A DNA stretch of 17,300 bases from a bacterium UBP12_UBA5184 (GCA_002413145.1 DHWK01000095.1:1-17300); one strand, 5' to 3'. Positions 7,136 to 15,624 are shown, numbered from the stretch's first letter. Program-made: numbers and translations. Notes: generated by a model from the letters alone, not told the origin.

Positions 7136-7796
7136 GAAAGAGCCGGCACCGCGCTTTCAAACGAAGTCGGCATACGCGGCATCGGTTCTGCGCAGAGCCC
7201 TGGCCGAAGGTCGCTATGCCGCCGGCGAGCGTCTCATGGCGACGCAGTTGGCGCGCGATCTTGGGTTCTCGATGACGCCGGTGCGCGAGGCGCTCATGCA
7301 GCTCGCGAACGATGGTTTGCTCGAGATCGCGCCGCATCGGGGCGTGCGCGTGGCCGATATTGCAGACGACGATCTCGTCGACACGTACGTCGTACGCGCG
7401 ATCGTCGAGTCAGCAGCTGCGCGCCTCGCCGCCGCGCGGATCCGTCCGGAGGAAATCGCTCAGCTGCGCCGTGTGCACCGTCAATTCGTCGACGCGGCGT
7501 CCGCCCGGGATCCGGATGTCGCGCGTTTGCGCGAGCTCAACGAAGAGTTTCATTTCATCATCTATGCGGCCGCGGGTTCACCACTCTTGCGACGGATGAT
7601 TCGCACCGCCTGGACTTCGTCGCCCCGCGATACCTTCGGCGTTCTGCCGCTCAAGACGGCCAGAGACGACCACGGTGCGCTGATCGAGGCGCTCGAAACG
7701 CGCGATGGCGACCGCGCCGAGGACGTGATGCGCGAGCATATCGAGGAATCCGCAAAACTTCTGCGCCTCTTCAAGAAAAGCAAGAGGAAGCACTGA
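7128..7796 (+). CDS. GntR/FadR-subfamily transcriptional regulator (copy 2, FCD domain)
   Basis: The start is taken as GTG 7128 (222 residues), which overlaps the previous stop by 8 bp and begins shortly before TKSAYAASVLRRAL. An upstream ATG at 7077 is possible but would add a tail that overlaps the nitrilase gene by 59 bp. The winged-helix domain shows LARDLGFSMTPVREALMQLANDGLLEIAPHRGVRV. The FCD domain has its histidines in EEFHFIIYAA, RDDHGAL and REHIEES. The basic C-terminus ends KKSKRKH. Long identical stretches with the regulator at 3211-3858 show a duplication. Lying inside the operon immediately before the hydantoinase gene, it likely responds to a pathway acid; which promoter it binds is not evident because there is no intergenic space here. 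Confidence 0.92.
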   Translation: MAEKEPAPRFQTKSAYAASVLRRALAEGRYAAGERLMATQLARDLGFSMTPVREALMQLANDGLLEIAPHRGVRVADIADDDLVDTYVVRAIVESAAARLAAARIRPEEIAQLRRVHRQFVDAASARDPDVARLRELNEEFHFIIYAAAGSPLLRRMIRTAWTSSPRDTFGVLPLKTARDDHGALIEALETRDGDRAEDVMREHIEESAKLLRLFKKSKRKH

Positions 7797-9190
7797 TGGC
7801 GAGTTCGTGGATCATCCATGGCGGCACTCTCGTGAGCCCGGAGAACGGTGAGTTCCGAGGCGACGTGCGAATCGACGACGGTGTGATCACCGCCATCGGG
7901 ATGAAGGTCGATCCGCGCGAGTGTGAGGTCTTCGATGCGCGCGGAAAACACGTCTTCCCGGGGTTCATTGACCCACACGTCCATCTCGCGAACTTCAACG
8001 AGTTCGATGCCGATTGTGAGACCGAGACGATCTCGGCAGCGGCCGGCGGCGTTACGACGATCGGGAACTTCATCAAGGCGTTACGCCATCGCCCGACTCT
8101 CGTGAGCTACCACGAGATCTGGGATGAGATCGTCGACTCGATCGAGCGCCTCTCGTCGATCGACATGTTCTTGCACTTCGTGATCAGCACGTACGATCAC
8201 GTCGACGAGATCGCGTCATATGCGGCGAAGGGGGTGCGTTCGTTCAAGTTCTACCTCGGCTACAAAGGAAACGAAGCGGCGCTCAAACGGGGCGCGGTAG
8301 GCGTCGAGGACGGCCTCGTCTACGCGGGCTTTCGCGAGATCGCGAAAGTCGGCGGGATCGGGATGCTCCACGCCGAGAACGAGGAGCTCTGCCACTGCTT
8401 CGAGCGCGACGTCCGTGATACGTCGAAGGCGACCTTCTTGGATTGGGCCAACAGCCGGCCGAACATCACCGAGGAAGAGGCGGTGCGCCGCGGCTGTTTC
8501 TTCGGGATGAATACCGGCGCGTCGGTCTACGTCGTGCACACGAGCTCGAAAGAAGGGTTCCGCGCGGCCGACGAGCTACGCGCAAAGGCGCAGATTCCGA
8601 TCTACGTCGAGACGTGTCCGCACTATCTCATGCTCAACAAATATCAGGGTAACGAAATGCGCGGCTCGACCGCCAAGATCATTCCGCCGCTTCGCGAGCA
8701 AGAGAGCGTCGATGCACTCTGGCAGGGAATCGCCGACGGGGTCATCGACACGGTCGGGACCGATCACTGCGCGCTCCGTCCCGACCGCAAAGACAAAGTG
8801 TGGGACGGCGACCCGGCCTTTCCGGGTATGGAAGTGATGCCCGTTTTGCTCGTCAGCGAGGCTCTCCGGCGTGGGGTCGCGCTGCAGAAAGTCGCGCAGG
8901 TCGGCGCGTGCAACGCGGCCCGAATCTTCGGACTTTATCCGCGCAAGGGGACGCTGCAGATCGGCGCGGACGGCGACGTTGCCATCCTCGATCTCGAACG
9001 CGAGAGTGCGATTCACGCGGCGACGCAACATTCGATGAGCGGGTTCACGCCCTACGAGGGGATGAAAGTCCGTGCAGCAGTCGATGCGACGTTTTTGCGC
9101 GGCGAGCTCATCTGGCACGACGGCAGGATGCTGCAGGAACGTCGCGGCAAACTCATCTCGCCAGGCGCGCGCGAGCTGGTTCCGGCCTAA
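7796..9190 (+). CDS. Dihydropyrimidinase/hydantoinase-type cyclic amidohydrolase
   Basis: 464 residues, the expected length for D-hydantoinase, dihydropyrimidinase and metal-dependent allantoinase. All metal ligands of the binuclear centre are visible: His61 and His63 in GFIDPHVHLAN, the carboxylated Lys151 in SFKFYLGYKG, His192 in MLHAENEEL, His248 in VVHTSSKEG, and Asp323 in GTDHCALRPD. The family hydrolyses the amide bond of five- or six-membered cyclic ureides and imides in the cytoplasm, giving N-carbamoyl amino acids. It begins one base inside the GntR2 stop (TGATG) and is followed after 3 bp by the ABC importer, which suggests the importer brings its substrate. No dihydropyrimidine dehydrogenase is present, so complete reductive uracil degradation is not encoded here. 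Family firm, substrate inferred. Confidence 0.94.
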   Translation: MASSWIIHGGTLVSPENGEFRGDVRIDDGVITAIGMKVDPRECEVFDARGKHVFPGFIDPHVHLANFNEFDADCETETISAAAGGVTTIGNFIKALRHRPTLVSYHEIWDEIVDSIERLSSIDMFLHFVISTYDHVDEIASYAAKGVRSFKFYLGYKGNEAALKRGAVGVEDGLVYAGFREIAKVGGIGMLHAENEELCHCFERDVRDTSKATFLDWANSRPNITEEEAVRRGCFFGMNTGASVYVVHTSSKEGFRAADELRAKAQIPIYVETCPHYLMLNKYQGNEMRGSTAKIIPPLREQESVDALWQGIADGVIDTVGTDHCALRPDRKDKVWDGDPAFPGMEVMPVLLVSEALRRGVALQKVAQVGACNAARIFGLYPRKGTLQIGADGDVAILDLERESAIHAATQHSMSGFTPYEGMKVRAAVDATFLRGELIWHDGRMLQERRGKLISPGARELVPA

Positions 9191-9193
9191 GTC

Positions 9194-9955
9194 ATGGCGA
9201 ACGGCGCAGCTCAGATCGAGATCGACAGCGTCCACAAAAGCTACGTGGACGTTGGCGTCGACCTGACCGCGCTCGAAGGGATCTCGCTCTCGGTCCGTGC
9301 CGGTGAGTTCGTTTGCTTGCTCGGGCCGAGCGGATGCGGGAAGACGACGCTGCTGAATTGCATCGCGGGCTTCGTGCGGCCGACGAGCGGGACGATCTTG
9401 CTAAACGGCGAGCCGGTGCAAGGTCCGGGTGCCGATCGCGGCGTCGTCTTTCAAGAGCACGGGTTGCTGCCATGGTATACGGTCGCGCAGAACATCGGGC
9501 TGGGTCCACGGATTCGCAACGTGAGTGCAGCAGAGATCGACGAGGCGGTGCGAACGTACGTCGCGCTCGTCGGCCTCGACGGATTCGAGCGGCGTTTCCC
9601 GGCGCAGCTCTCAGGCGGGATGAAGCAGCGCGTCGGGATCGCGCGCGCGCTCGCGAACCGGCCGGAAGCGCTGCTGATGGACGAGCCGTTCGGCGCGCTC
9701 GACGCACAGACGCGGCAGACAATGCAAGAAGAGCTGCTCAAGATTTGGGAACGCGAACGCAAGACGATCGTCTTCGTCACGCACAGCATTCCCGAAGCGA
9801 TCTATCTCGCCGACCGGATCATCGTGATGAGTCCGCGACCGGGACGGATTCAAGCGATCGTCCCGGTCGAGATTCCACGGATTCGCGATCGGACGAGCGC
9901 CGAGTTCGGCACGCTCTATCGCGAGATCGAAGATCTGTTGAAGCAGCACCGCTAA
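9194..9955 (+). CDS. ABC importer ATP-binding protein (SsuB/TauB/ThiZ-like)
   Basis: 253 residues. Walker A is GPSGCGKTT (44-52), the Q-loop is VVFQEHGLLPW, the signature is LSGGMKQRVGIARAL and Walker B is ALLMDEPFGALD, with the switch histidine in VTHSIPEA. The sequence is of the nitrate/sulfonate/taurine/pyrimidine-precursor importer group. It energises the permease encoded 1 bp downstream. The ATG at 9194 lies 3 bp after the hydantoinase stop without an obvious ribosome binding site, which points to translational coupling. Confidence 0.96.
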   Translation: MANGAAQIEIDSVHKSYVDVGVDLTALEGISLSVRAGEFVCLLGPSGCGKTTLLNCIAGFVRPTSGTILLNGEPVQGPGADRGVVFQEHGLLPWYTVAQNIGLGPRIRNVSAAEIDEAVRTYVALVGLDGFERRFPAQLSGGMKQRVGIARALANRPEALLMDEPFGALDAQTRQTMQEELLKIWERERKTIVFVTHSIPEAIYLADRIIVMSPRPGRIQAIVPVEIPRIRDRTSAEFGTLYREIEDLLKQHR

Positions 9956-9956
9956 G

Positions 9957-10790
9957 ATGGACGTTCTGCAAGAGATGCCGGTCGAAGTCGAAAAGCCTGC
10001 GCGGATCCGTAGGCCGCGCAGCGCCCTGCGTTCCTGGCTCACCGGGACGGGCTCGGTGCTGCTCGTGCTCGTGGTTTGGGAATTCCTGAGCGCGACGGGC
10101 CGAGTGAATGCGTTGCTCCTGCCGACCCCGATCGCGGTTGCGCAGGCCGCGATCAAATTGACGGTGAGCGGGACCCTCCCGATCGACATCGCGGTCAGCC
10201 TCGGCCGTGTGATCGTTGGTTTCTTCGCGGCGCTCTGCGTCGCAGTGCCGCTCGGCGTCTTCATGGGACTTTCACGCACGGTGATCGATGGTGTCAACCC
10301 GCTGGTCGAGATCGCGCGTCCGATCCCGCCGATCGCGATCATTCCCATCGCGATGCTGTGGTTCGGGATCGGCGAAACCTCGAAGGTTTTCCTGATCGCG
10401 TATGGCGCGTTCTTTCCGATCCTCCTCAACACGATCAGCGGGTTCCGCGCGATCGATCCGATCCACATACGCGCCGTGCAGTCGCTCGGTGCGAAGCGCT
10501 GGCAGCTCATCCGTTACGTCGTGGTGCTTTCCGCCTTTCCACACATCGTCGTCGGAGCGCGGCTAGGGATGGCCATGGGCTTCATCGTTTTGGTTGCGGC
10601 CGAGCTGATCGCGGCCGACTCGGGGCTAGGCTTCCTCATCCAGGACGCCCGCCAACATTTCATGACCGATCAGATCTTCGTCGGGATCATTGCGATCGGC
10701 ATTCTGGGACTCTTGCTGAACCAATCGCTTTTGGTCTTGGAACGACGAATCGTCCCCTGGCGCTTTATCGGAGAAGGAGTGACTCAATGA
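9957..10790 (+). CDS. ABC importer permease (SsuC/TauC/ThiX-like)
   Basis: 277 residues with an N-terminal cytoplasmic tail of about 26 residues and roughly six membrane segments. The BPD_transp_1 hallmarks are seen: LVEIARPIPPIAIIPIAMLW and the EAA-loop AVQSLGAKRWQLIRYVVVLSA, which contacts the ATPase. It starts 1 bp after the ATPase stop and ends in an ATGA overlap with the binding-protein gene. Together the three genes form a full importer in the SsuABC/ThiXYZ class. Confidence 0.95.
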   Translation: MDVLQEMPVEVEKPARIRRPRSALRSWLTGTGSVLLVLVVWEFLSATGRVNALLLPTPIAVAQAAIKLTVSGTLPIDIAVSLGRVIVGFFAALCVAVPLGVFMGLSRTVIDGVNPLVEIARPIPPIAIIPIAMLWFGIGETSKVFLIAYGAFFPILLNTISGFRAIDPIHIRAVQSLGAKRWQLIRYVVVLSAFPHIVVGARLGMAMGFIVLVAAELIAADSGLGFLIQDARQHFMTDQIFVGIIAIGILGLLLNQSLLVLERRIVPWRFIGEGVTQ

Positions 10791-11794
10791 TTCGAAGGCT
10801 CGGTTTTCTCGTCGCGGCGCTCGTGCTTGCATGCAGCACGTTGTCAGTGCCGGGTCGCGCCGCTGACTTGACTCAACTCGCGATCGGCACGTCGCGCGAT
10901 CCAAACAACGGCGCGTTGTTGATCGTCGCGCGCAACATGAACTTTTTTAAGGAGAACGGGCTCGACGTCTCGATAAAATACTTCCCGTCAGCGGGCGATT
11001 TGGTCGCTGCCATGGCGGCGGGGGCGCTGAACATCGGCGCCGGTGGGAGCGTGCCGACGACGACGCTGCGCGCCGGCGGCTATCCGGCCGTCGTCCCCGC
11101 GCAGAAAGCCGATATCTCCGGTGCGCAGCAAGTCGTCGTCCAGAAGAGCGTCGTCTCGCCGAACGATCTCGAAGGGAAGAAGCTTGGCGCGAACTTCGGG
11201 ACGGTCTCGCAGATGCTCGCCGAAACGATGATCCAGCGCTATCACCTCGCGCCGGACAAGGTGACGCTTGTGAACCTCGGTCCCGCCGACATGGTGACTG
11301 CGCTGTTGCGCGGCGACATCGCCGGTGCGTCGCTGTGGGAGCCATGGGCGTCGCAAGCGGTCAAGGGCGGCGCGCACCGGCTGCTCACCGGATCGGAATC
11401 GTACGTGCCGGGCCAGACCGGACCGGCGACGATCCTAGGCGATCACGGTTTGCTGATCGCATCCAAGCCGTGGGTCGAGCAAAATCCGCAGATCGTCGGC
11501 GCCGTGCTCAGGTCGCTGATCGCGGCGGAGCAATTTGTCGCGAAACAGCCGGATCAAGCCGCGGAGGTCGTTGGAAAAGAGCTTGGTGTTCCGGCCGACG
11601 AGATGAAGGGCCTCATGGCGCGCAACCGCTACTCGATGGTCATCGACGCCAAGTTGATTCGCGACATGAACGCCGAGGCCGATTTCCTCACGCGGAACGG
11701 CAAGTTGAAGAACCCGGTCAAGGCTGTCGATTGGGTGTATACGTCGCCGCTCAAGAAAATCGCACCGCAGATGGTCACTTGGGCCGGCGGCTAG
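10787..11794 (+). CDS. ABC importer substrate-binding protein (NMT1/THI5-SsuA family)
   Basis: 335 residues. I chose the ATG at 10787, which overlaps the permease stop (ATGA) and follows GAGAAGGAG; the frame is open far upstream but that part is out-of-frame permease sequence. An N-terminal export signal is clear (MIRRLGFLVAALVLAC, then STLSVPGRAAD). It has both a possible lipobox, VLAC, at Cys16 and a possible signal peptidase I site after GRA, so it may be a lipoprotein or soluble periplasmic. The mature part shows SsuA-like features: NMNFFKENGLDVSIKYFPSA, DLEGKKLGANFGT, GDIAGASLWEPWA. The family binds sulfonates, nitrate-type ions or pyrimidine precursors; next to a hydantoinase, a pyrimidine- or imide-like ligand is the best guess. 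Confidence 0.94.
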   Translation: MIRRLGFLVAALVLACSTLSVPGRAADLTQLAIGTSRDPNNGALLIVARNMNFFKENGLDVSIKYFPSAGDLVAAMAAGALNIGAGGSVPTTTLRAGGYPAVVPAQKADISGAQQVVVQKSVVSPNDLEGKKLGANFGTVSQMLAETMIQRYHLAPDKVTLVNLGPADMVTALLRGDIAGASLWEPWASQAVKGGAHRLLTGSESYVPGQTGPATILGDHGLLIASKPWVEQNPQIVGAVLRSLIAAEQFVAKQPDQAAEVVGKELGVPADEMKGLMARNRYSMVIDAKLIRDMNAEADFLTRNGKLKNPVKAVDWVYTSPLKKIAPQMVTWAGG

Positions 11795-11812
11795 CCGAAG
11801 GAGATCTGAGTC

Positions 11813-12697
11813 ATGCTCGTAGCGGGCGTACAGATGGCGTGCGTGGTCGATAAAACTGCGAACCTCGAGAAAGCCGATAGCTACATGCGTCAAGCCGCGG
11901 CACGGGGGGCGCGTCTCGTCGTTCTTCAGGAACTGTTCGGGACGCGCTTCTTCCCCGCGTCGGTCGACGCGGCGAATTTCCGTCTGGCCGAAGGTGACGA
12001 CGGTCCGACGATGACGTTGATGCGTGGGCTCGCGCGTTCGCTGAACGTGTGGGTCGCTGCCGGTCTCTTCGAACGCGACCGCGAGATCGCGGGACGCCAT
12101 TTCAACTCGCAGCTCATCGTAGCGCCCGACGGTCAGATCGCCGGACGATATCGCAAGACGTTCATTCCGCTGCGGCGGCGGAACAACGAGCGGTACTACT
12201 TCACGCCGGGGAATCTCGGGGTCCCCGTGTTTGAGATCGAGGAGCTGCGAGTCGCCTTCAACATCTGCTACGATCGGCATTTTCCGGAACTTGCACGGAT
12301 CGCAGCGCTGCAAGGGGCGCATCTGCTCTGCTATCCGACCGCGGCGCTCGCCGATGTCGGCCGCGTGAACACGTGGCAAGCCGAGATGATCTCACGCGCC
12401 GGCGAGAACGTCTTCTACGTGATGGGCGTCGGGCGCTGTGGGATGGAAGACGAGCGCACGTACTCGGGTCAGTCGATTATCGTCGATCCCTGCGGAACCG
12501 TTCTCGCGTCGCTAAGCGTTGAAGACGAAGGGCTTGTGATGGCTGATATCTCCGCGAGTGCGGTCGAAGAGGCGCGGATCGACTATGCACACCTGCGCGA
12601 TTTACGTGCTGACGTCTATCGCCGTTTGCTTGAATTGACTGAGCCGGAGAACATCGGGATCGTAACGGCGCCGCAGCGCGAAGGAGTCATTGCCTAA
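11813..12697 (+). CDS. Nitrilase-superfamily C-N hydrolase 2 (N-carbamoyl amidase-like)
   Basis: 294 residues with Glu40 in VVLQELFGTRFF, Lys115 in YRKTFIPL, Glu126 in NNERYYFTPGN and Cys152 in FNICYDRHFPEL, the full Glu-Lys-Cys set. It resembles N-carbamoylputrescine amidase and beta-ureidopropionase more than true nitrilases. The 18-bp gap before it contains GAAGGAGATC, a good ribosome binding site for the ATG at 11813, so it can be translated independently of the importer genes. Its position after hydantoinase and importer fits hydrolysis of the N-carbamoyl product. The stop TAA is followed immediately by the TTG start of the cyclase-family gene. The relation to nitrilase 1 is distant; they may have different chain-length preferences. 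Confidence 0.92.
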   Translation: MLVAGVQMACVVDKTANLEKADSYMRQAAARGARLVVLQELFGTRFFPASVDAANFRLAEGDDGPTMTLMRGLARSLNVWVAAGLFERDREIAGRHFNSQLIVAPDGQIAGRYRKTFIPLRRRNNERYYFTPGNLGVPVFEIEELRVAFNICYDRHFPELARIAALQGAHLLCYPTAALADVGRVNTWQAEMISRAGENVFYVMGVGRCGMEDERTYSGQSIIVDPCGTVLASLSVEDEGLVMADISASAVEEARIDYAHLRDLRADVYRRLLELTEPENIGIVTAPQREGVIA

Positions 12698-13381
12698 TTG
12701 AACGTCGTCGATCTTTCACGGACCCTCGGCGGGTCCGATCATCTCGAGGTCCCGGGGCTCGGCTTCGGCTCGGTCGATTACAAGCTCATTCACACTCACG
12801 AGCAACACGGACGGACAAACGCTGACCTCAAGTTCAACATCCACGAAGGGACGCACATCGATCCGCCCTATCACTTCATCGAGAACGGGGCCACGATCGA
12901 CGAGATCCCGGTCGAAACGCTGATCGCTCCGGGTTTCATCTTTCGGTTGACATCGGTGATGCCCGGCGCGGCGATTCCGCTGAAGGATGTGCTCTCAAGC
13001 GGCGCGCCGCCGGACGACTTGACGGGCTACATCGTCATCATCGACAGCGGTTGGGGGAGGCAGGCGCTGAGCGGCGACATCTACTACAAGCAGGCGCCGT
13101 ATCTGTCGCAAGAGTTGGCCGATTGGCTCGTGCAGAAGCGGGTTCGCGGGGTCGGCCTCGTGAATCCGCCCGATAAGGTCGATCCGCCGCCGCGCCATGA
13201 CGACGCGCCGATCCATCGTACCCTGCTCGGCAACGACGTGCTCATCATCGAGAACCTCACGAACCTTGACGCGATCACGACCAAGGAGTTCACGGTCATC
13301 GCTCTGCCGCTCAAGATTGCGCAGGGCTGCGGTGGACCGACGCGTGTCGTGGCCGTCCTCGACGGAGGGCTCCCCCGCTGA
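12698..13381 (+). CDS. Cyclase-family metal hydrolase (kynurenine formamidase/isatin hydrolase-like)
   Basis: 227 residues from a TTG start abutting the nitrilase stop; AAGGAG at 12681-12686 lies 11 bp upstream and no ATG or GTG start fits. The family metal motif HxGTHxDxPxH is complete at residues 49-59 (HEGTHIDPPYH). Later conserved segments are VDPPPRHDDAPIHRTLLG and IIENLTNLD. Members hydrolyse cyclic or formylated amides, such as N-formylkynurenine or isatin, with Mn or Zn. In this operon it is the third ring-opening-type fold and is paired with the following amidase-signature enzyme by a 4-bp overlap. No tryptophan or kynurenine gene is nearby, so formamidase activity is less likely than action on a cyclic amide. 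It ends at the TGA of 13379-13381. Confidence 0.9.
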   Translation: MNVVDLSRTLGGSDHLEVPGLGFGSVDYKLIHTHEQHGRTNADLKFNIHEGTHIDPPYHFIENGATIDEIPVETLIAPGFIFRLTSVMPGAAIPLKDVLSSGAPPDDLTGYIVIIDSGWGRQALSGDIYYKQAPYLSQELADWLVQKRVRGVGLVNPPDKVDPPPRHDDAPIHRTLLGNDVLIIENLTNLDAITTKEFTVIALPLKIAQGCGGPTRVVAVLDGGLPR

Positions 13382-14703
13382 ACGCGAGCGGGCTCTCCCG
13401 CGCGATCGCCGCGCGTGAACTTTCGCCGGTGGAGATCACGCGTGCGTGTCTGGAGCGAATCGCCGAGAACAACGGCGTGTTGCGGGCATTCGTCTACGTT
13501 GATGAAGCCGGGGCGATGGTGGCGGCGCGTGCAGCCGAGGCCGAGATTGCGCGCGACGGCCCGCGCAGCGCGCTACATGGGATTCCGATTGCGTACAAGG
13601 ACATCTGCGACGTCGCCGGGATGCCAACGACCGCCGGCTCCCGGATTCTTGAAGGGAAGCTCGCGGAGCGCGACTGCGCGGTCGCCGCTCGGTTGCGCGC
13701 GGTGGGGATGATCGGGCTCGGGAAGCTGAATACCTTCGAGTTTGCCACCGGCGGACAAGAGCGTTTCGGCGAAACATGCAATCCCTGGAATCTCGCGCAC
13801 TCGACTGGCGGCTCGAGCACCGGTGCGGCCGCGGCGCTTGCGGGATGGCTCGTCCCACTCGCGATCGGAACCGACACCGGCGGCTCGGTAAGGATTCCGG
13901 CATCGTTTTGCTCGCTCGTCGCGCTGCGGCCGACACGGGGCCGGATCGATAAGACCGGCGTGATCCCGCTCAGCCCGACCCTCGACGAGGTTGGGCCGAT
14001 GGCGCGAACGGTTACCGATTGCGCTCTGCTGTTCGGTGCTATGGCCGATTGCGATGGAAGCGTCGACGAGATCGACCTGCGCGGCGTGCGGATCGGAGTT
14101 CCGCGCCTGTGGGCGCCGTGCGACCCCGATGTCGAGCGTGCGATCGCGGCGGCTCGCGCTACGTTCGAGCGGCTGGGCGCGACACTCGAAGCGATCGAGC
14201 TGCCGCACGCACAGCACGGGCACTCCGCATCTTGGGCGATAACCTACAGCGAAGCGTTCCGGTATCACCGCGAAAATCTCGCGACGCGATCTGGCGAGTA
14301 CACGCCAATGTTCGTGAACAAGGTCGTCGCGGCAGGCGCGTTGTCGACGGAAGAGTTGGCGATTGCAAAGCAGCACTGCGATCGCATTGCCGCAGAGTTC
14401 GCCGACGCCCTCCGCCATCTGGATGCGATTCTGACGCCGGCGACACCGTCTCCCGCATACCGGGTCGGCGAACAGCATCTGCAAGCGGAAAACGGCGTCT
14501 TCACGCGAGCGGTCAGCTGTGCGGGCGTCCCGGCGTTGGTGTTGCCGTGCGGGTTTTCACAGAGCGGACTCCCCCTCGGGATGCAGCTCGTCGGACGCCC
14601 GTCGGAAGAAGCCCGATTGTTCGCGATCGGCGCAGCGTACGAGCGCGCGACCGACTGGCATCGGGCGCAAGCGCCGTTCGAAGGTGTGGCGGTCGGTGGC
14701 TAG
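13378..14703 (+). CDS. Amidase-signature family amidase, probable CTG start
   Basis: The amidase signature and catalytic triad are complete: Lys74 in IAYKDICDV, cis-Ser146 in STGGSSTGA and nucleophile Ser170 in TDTGGSVRIPA (24 residues apart, as usual). The first canonical start is GTG 13429, but family-like sequence continues upstream in frame as NASGLSRAIAARELSPVEIT, the normal first helix. The only reasonable upstream start is CTG 13378, overlapping the cyclase stop as CTGA, with GGAGGG at 13364-13369 eight bases before. This gives 441 residues. Such enzymes hydrolyse linear amides to acid plus ammonia in the cytoplasm. Placement suggests it processes the product of the cyclase-family hydrolase. 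If CTG is not used, the protein is 424 residues from 13429 and lacks the start of helix 1. Confidence 0.88.
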   Translation: MNASGLSRAIAARELSPVEITRACLERIAENNGVLRAFVYVDEAGAMVAARAAEAEIARDGPRSALHGIPIAYKDICDVAGMPTTAGSRILEGKLAERDCAVAARLRAVGMIGLGKLNTFEFATGGQERFGETCNPWNLAHSTGGSSTGAAAALAGWLVPLAIGTDTGGSVRIPASFCSLVALRPTRGRIDKTGVIPLSPTLDEVGPMARTVTDCALLFGAMADCDGSVDEIDLRGVRIGVPRLWAPCDPDVERAIAAARATFERLGATLEAIELPHAQHGHSASWAITYSEAFRYHRENLATRSGEYTPMFVNKVVAAGALSTEELAIAKQHCDRIAAEFADALRHLDAILTPATPSPAYRVGEQHLQAENGVFTRAVSCAGVPALVLPCGFSQSGLPLGMQLVGRPSEEARLFAIGAAYERATDWHRAQAPFEGVAVGG

Positions 14704-15205
14704 CCAGCCGGCGCGCGTCGCCGAGGATGCGCACGGACGGCGGGCGACGTTTGAGGAAATCGAGGTCGGCAAGGTCCTCGGCGAGATGGATTGGGTCGTC
14801 ACTGACGAGATGATCGATTTGCAGTGCGAGATGGATCAGGACTACGACGAGTGGTATTCGGTCGCGTCACCGTGGGGCGGGCGCATCGCGCCACCACAGA
14901 TTCAATATCGGCCGCCGCGCTGGCTGCTTTCGCGGACATACAACGTACGTGGACTGTTCTACAAGTGGGAGATGGAGAACATCAAGCCGATTCTCCCGAA
15001 CGTGACGTTGCACGTCGTCTGCCGCGTCGTCGACAAGTACGTGAAGAACGAACGCGAGTTCGTCGTGTACGAGGCCGAAGCGACCGATCCGGAGGGAGCG
15101 ACGGTCTTCCGGACTCGACGCACGCATGTCCTCGACTTCGTCAAACGCAGCGCGCCGCGGGCGGCGACCGGGATCGACTCGGGAATCAAACCGGAGCGCG
15201 TTTAG
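14696..15205 (+). CDS. MaoC-like / FAS1-type dehydratase domain protein, subunit 1
   Basis: 169 residues from GTG 14696, overlapping the amidase stop by 8 bp; GTG 14687 is an alternative that adds three residues. The hot-dog dehydratase region begins at RRATFEEIEVGKVLGEMDWVV and includes SPWGGRIAPPQI and a C-terminal beta stretch ending near THVLDF. I do not see the D-x4-H hydratase dyad, so it is likely the non-catalytic partner in a heterodimeric (R)-specific enoyl-CoA hydratase, as known for split MaoC proteins. The next gene, sharing one base, carries the dyad. The substrate would be an unsaturated acyl-CoA, possibly made with the CaiB-type transferase. Confidence 0.78.
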   Translation: MASQPARVAEDAHGRRATFEEIEVGKVLGEMDWVVTDEMIDLQCEMDQDYDEWYSVASPWGGRIAPPQIQYRPPRWLLSRTYNVRGLFYKWEMENIKPILPNVTLHVVCRVVDKYVKNEREFVVYEAEATDPEGATVFRTRRTHVLDFVKRSAPRAATGIDSGIKPERV

Positions 15206-15624
15206 TGAAAGCCCTCTTGAAAGCCGGCGTCGCGGTTGGGGACGAATTGCCGACGGTTGCGCGTAAGTTCCGGCTCGAGCATTTCGCGCGCGCGGACGAG
15301 AAGACGATCCATACCGACGTCGAGGCGGCGCGCCGCGAAGGGATGGCGGAGCCGGTCGCAATTGCGACGCACGTCGGCGGCTTGATCTTCCATCAATTGC
15401 GGCTGTCGTTCGGACGCGGCTGGGTCGAGGGAGGAACGTGTTCGCTGACGTTTCGCCGCCCGGTGGCCGTCACCGATTTCTGCGAGGCGCAAGGCGTCGT
15501 CACCGGGCGAGAAGATCTCGCCGACGGCGTGCGCGTCGCATGCGACGTGTGGATCGTGAATCAAACCGGCCAGAAAGTCGTCGTCGGGACGGCGAGCTGC
15601 ATGCTGCCGAGAGACGCGTGCTGA
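15205..15624 (+). CDS. MaoC-like hot-dog dehydratase, catalytic subunit 2
   Basis: 139 residues from GTG 15205 (TAGTG overlap with the previous stop). The MaoC (R)-hydratase active-site pattern is visible as ADEKTIHTDVEAA: Asp and His at the D-x4-H spacing of the hydratase motif, although the usual Asn-Pro between them is Lys-Thr. GMAEPVAIATHVGGLIFHQL is the following hot-dog helix and strand, and SLTFRRPVAVTD fits the family's 'F..PV..GD' strand. It probably pairs with the preceding subunit to hydrate or dehydrate an acyl-CoA in the cytoplasm. Its end overlaps the MmgE/PrpD start by 7 bp. Confidence 0.82.
   Translation: MKALLKAGVAVGDELPTVARKFRLEHFARADEKTIHTDVEAARREGMAEPVAIATHVGGLIFHQLRLSFGRGWVEGGTCSLTFRRPVAVTDFCEAQGVVTGREDLADGVRVACDVWIVNQTGQKVVVGTASCMLPRDAC

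Noticed and set aside
11435..12379. Minus-strand open frame of 314 codons opposite the binding-protein and nitrilase genes
   Set aside because: Crosses two well-supported plus-strand genes and resembles no family.
13573..14484. Minus-strand open frame of 303 codons opposite the amidase
   Set aside because: Arginine-rich shadow of the amidase; the sense strand has the full catalytic triad.
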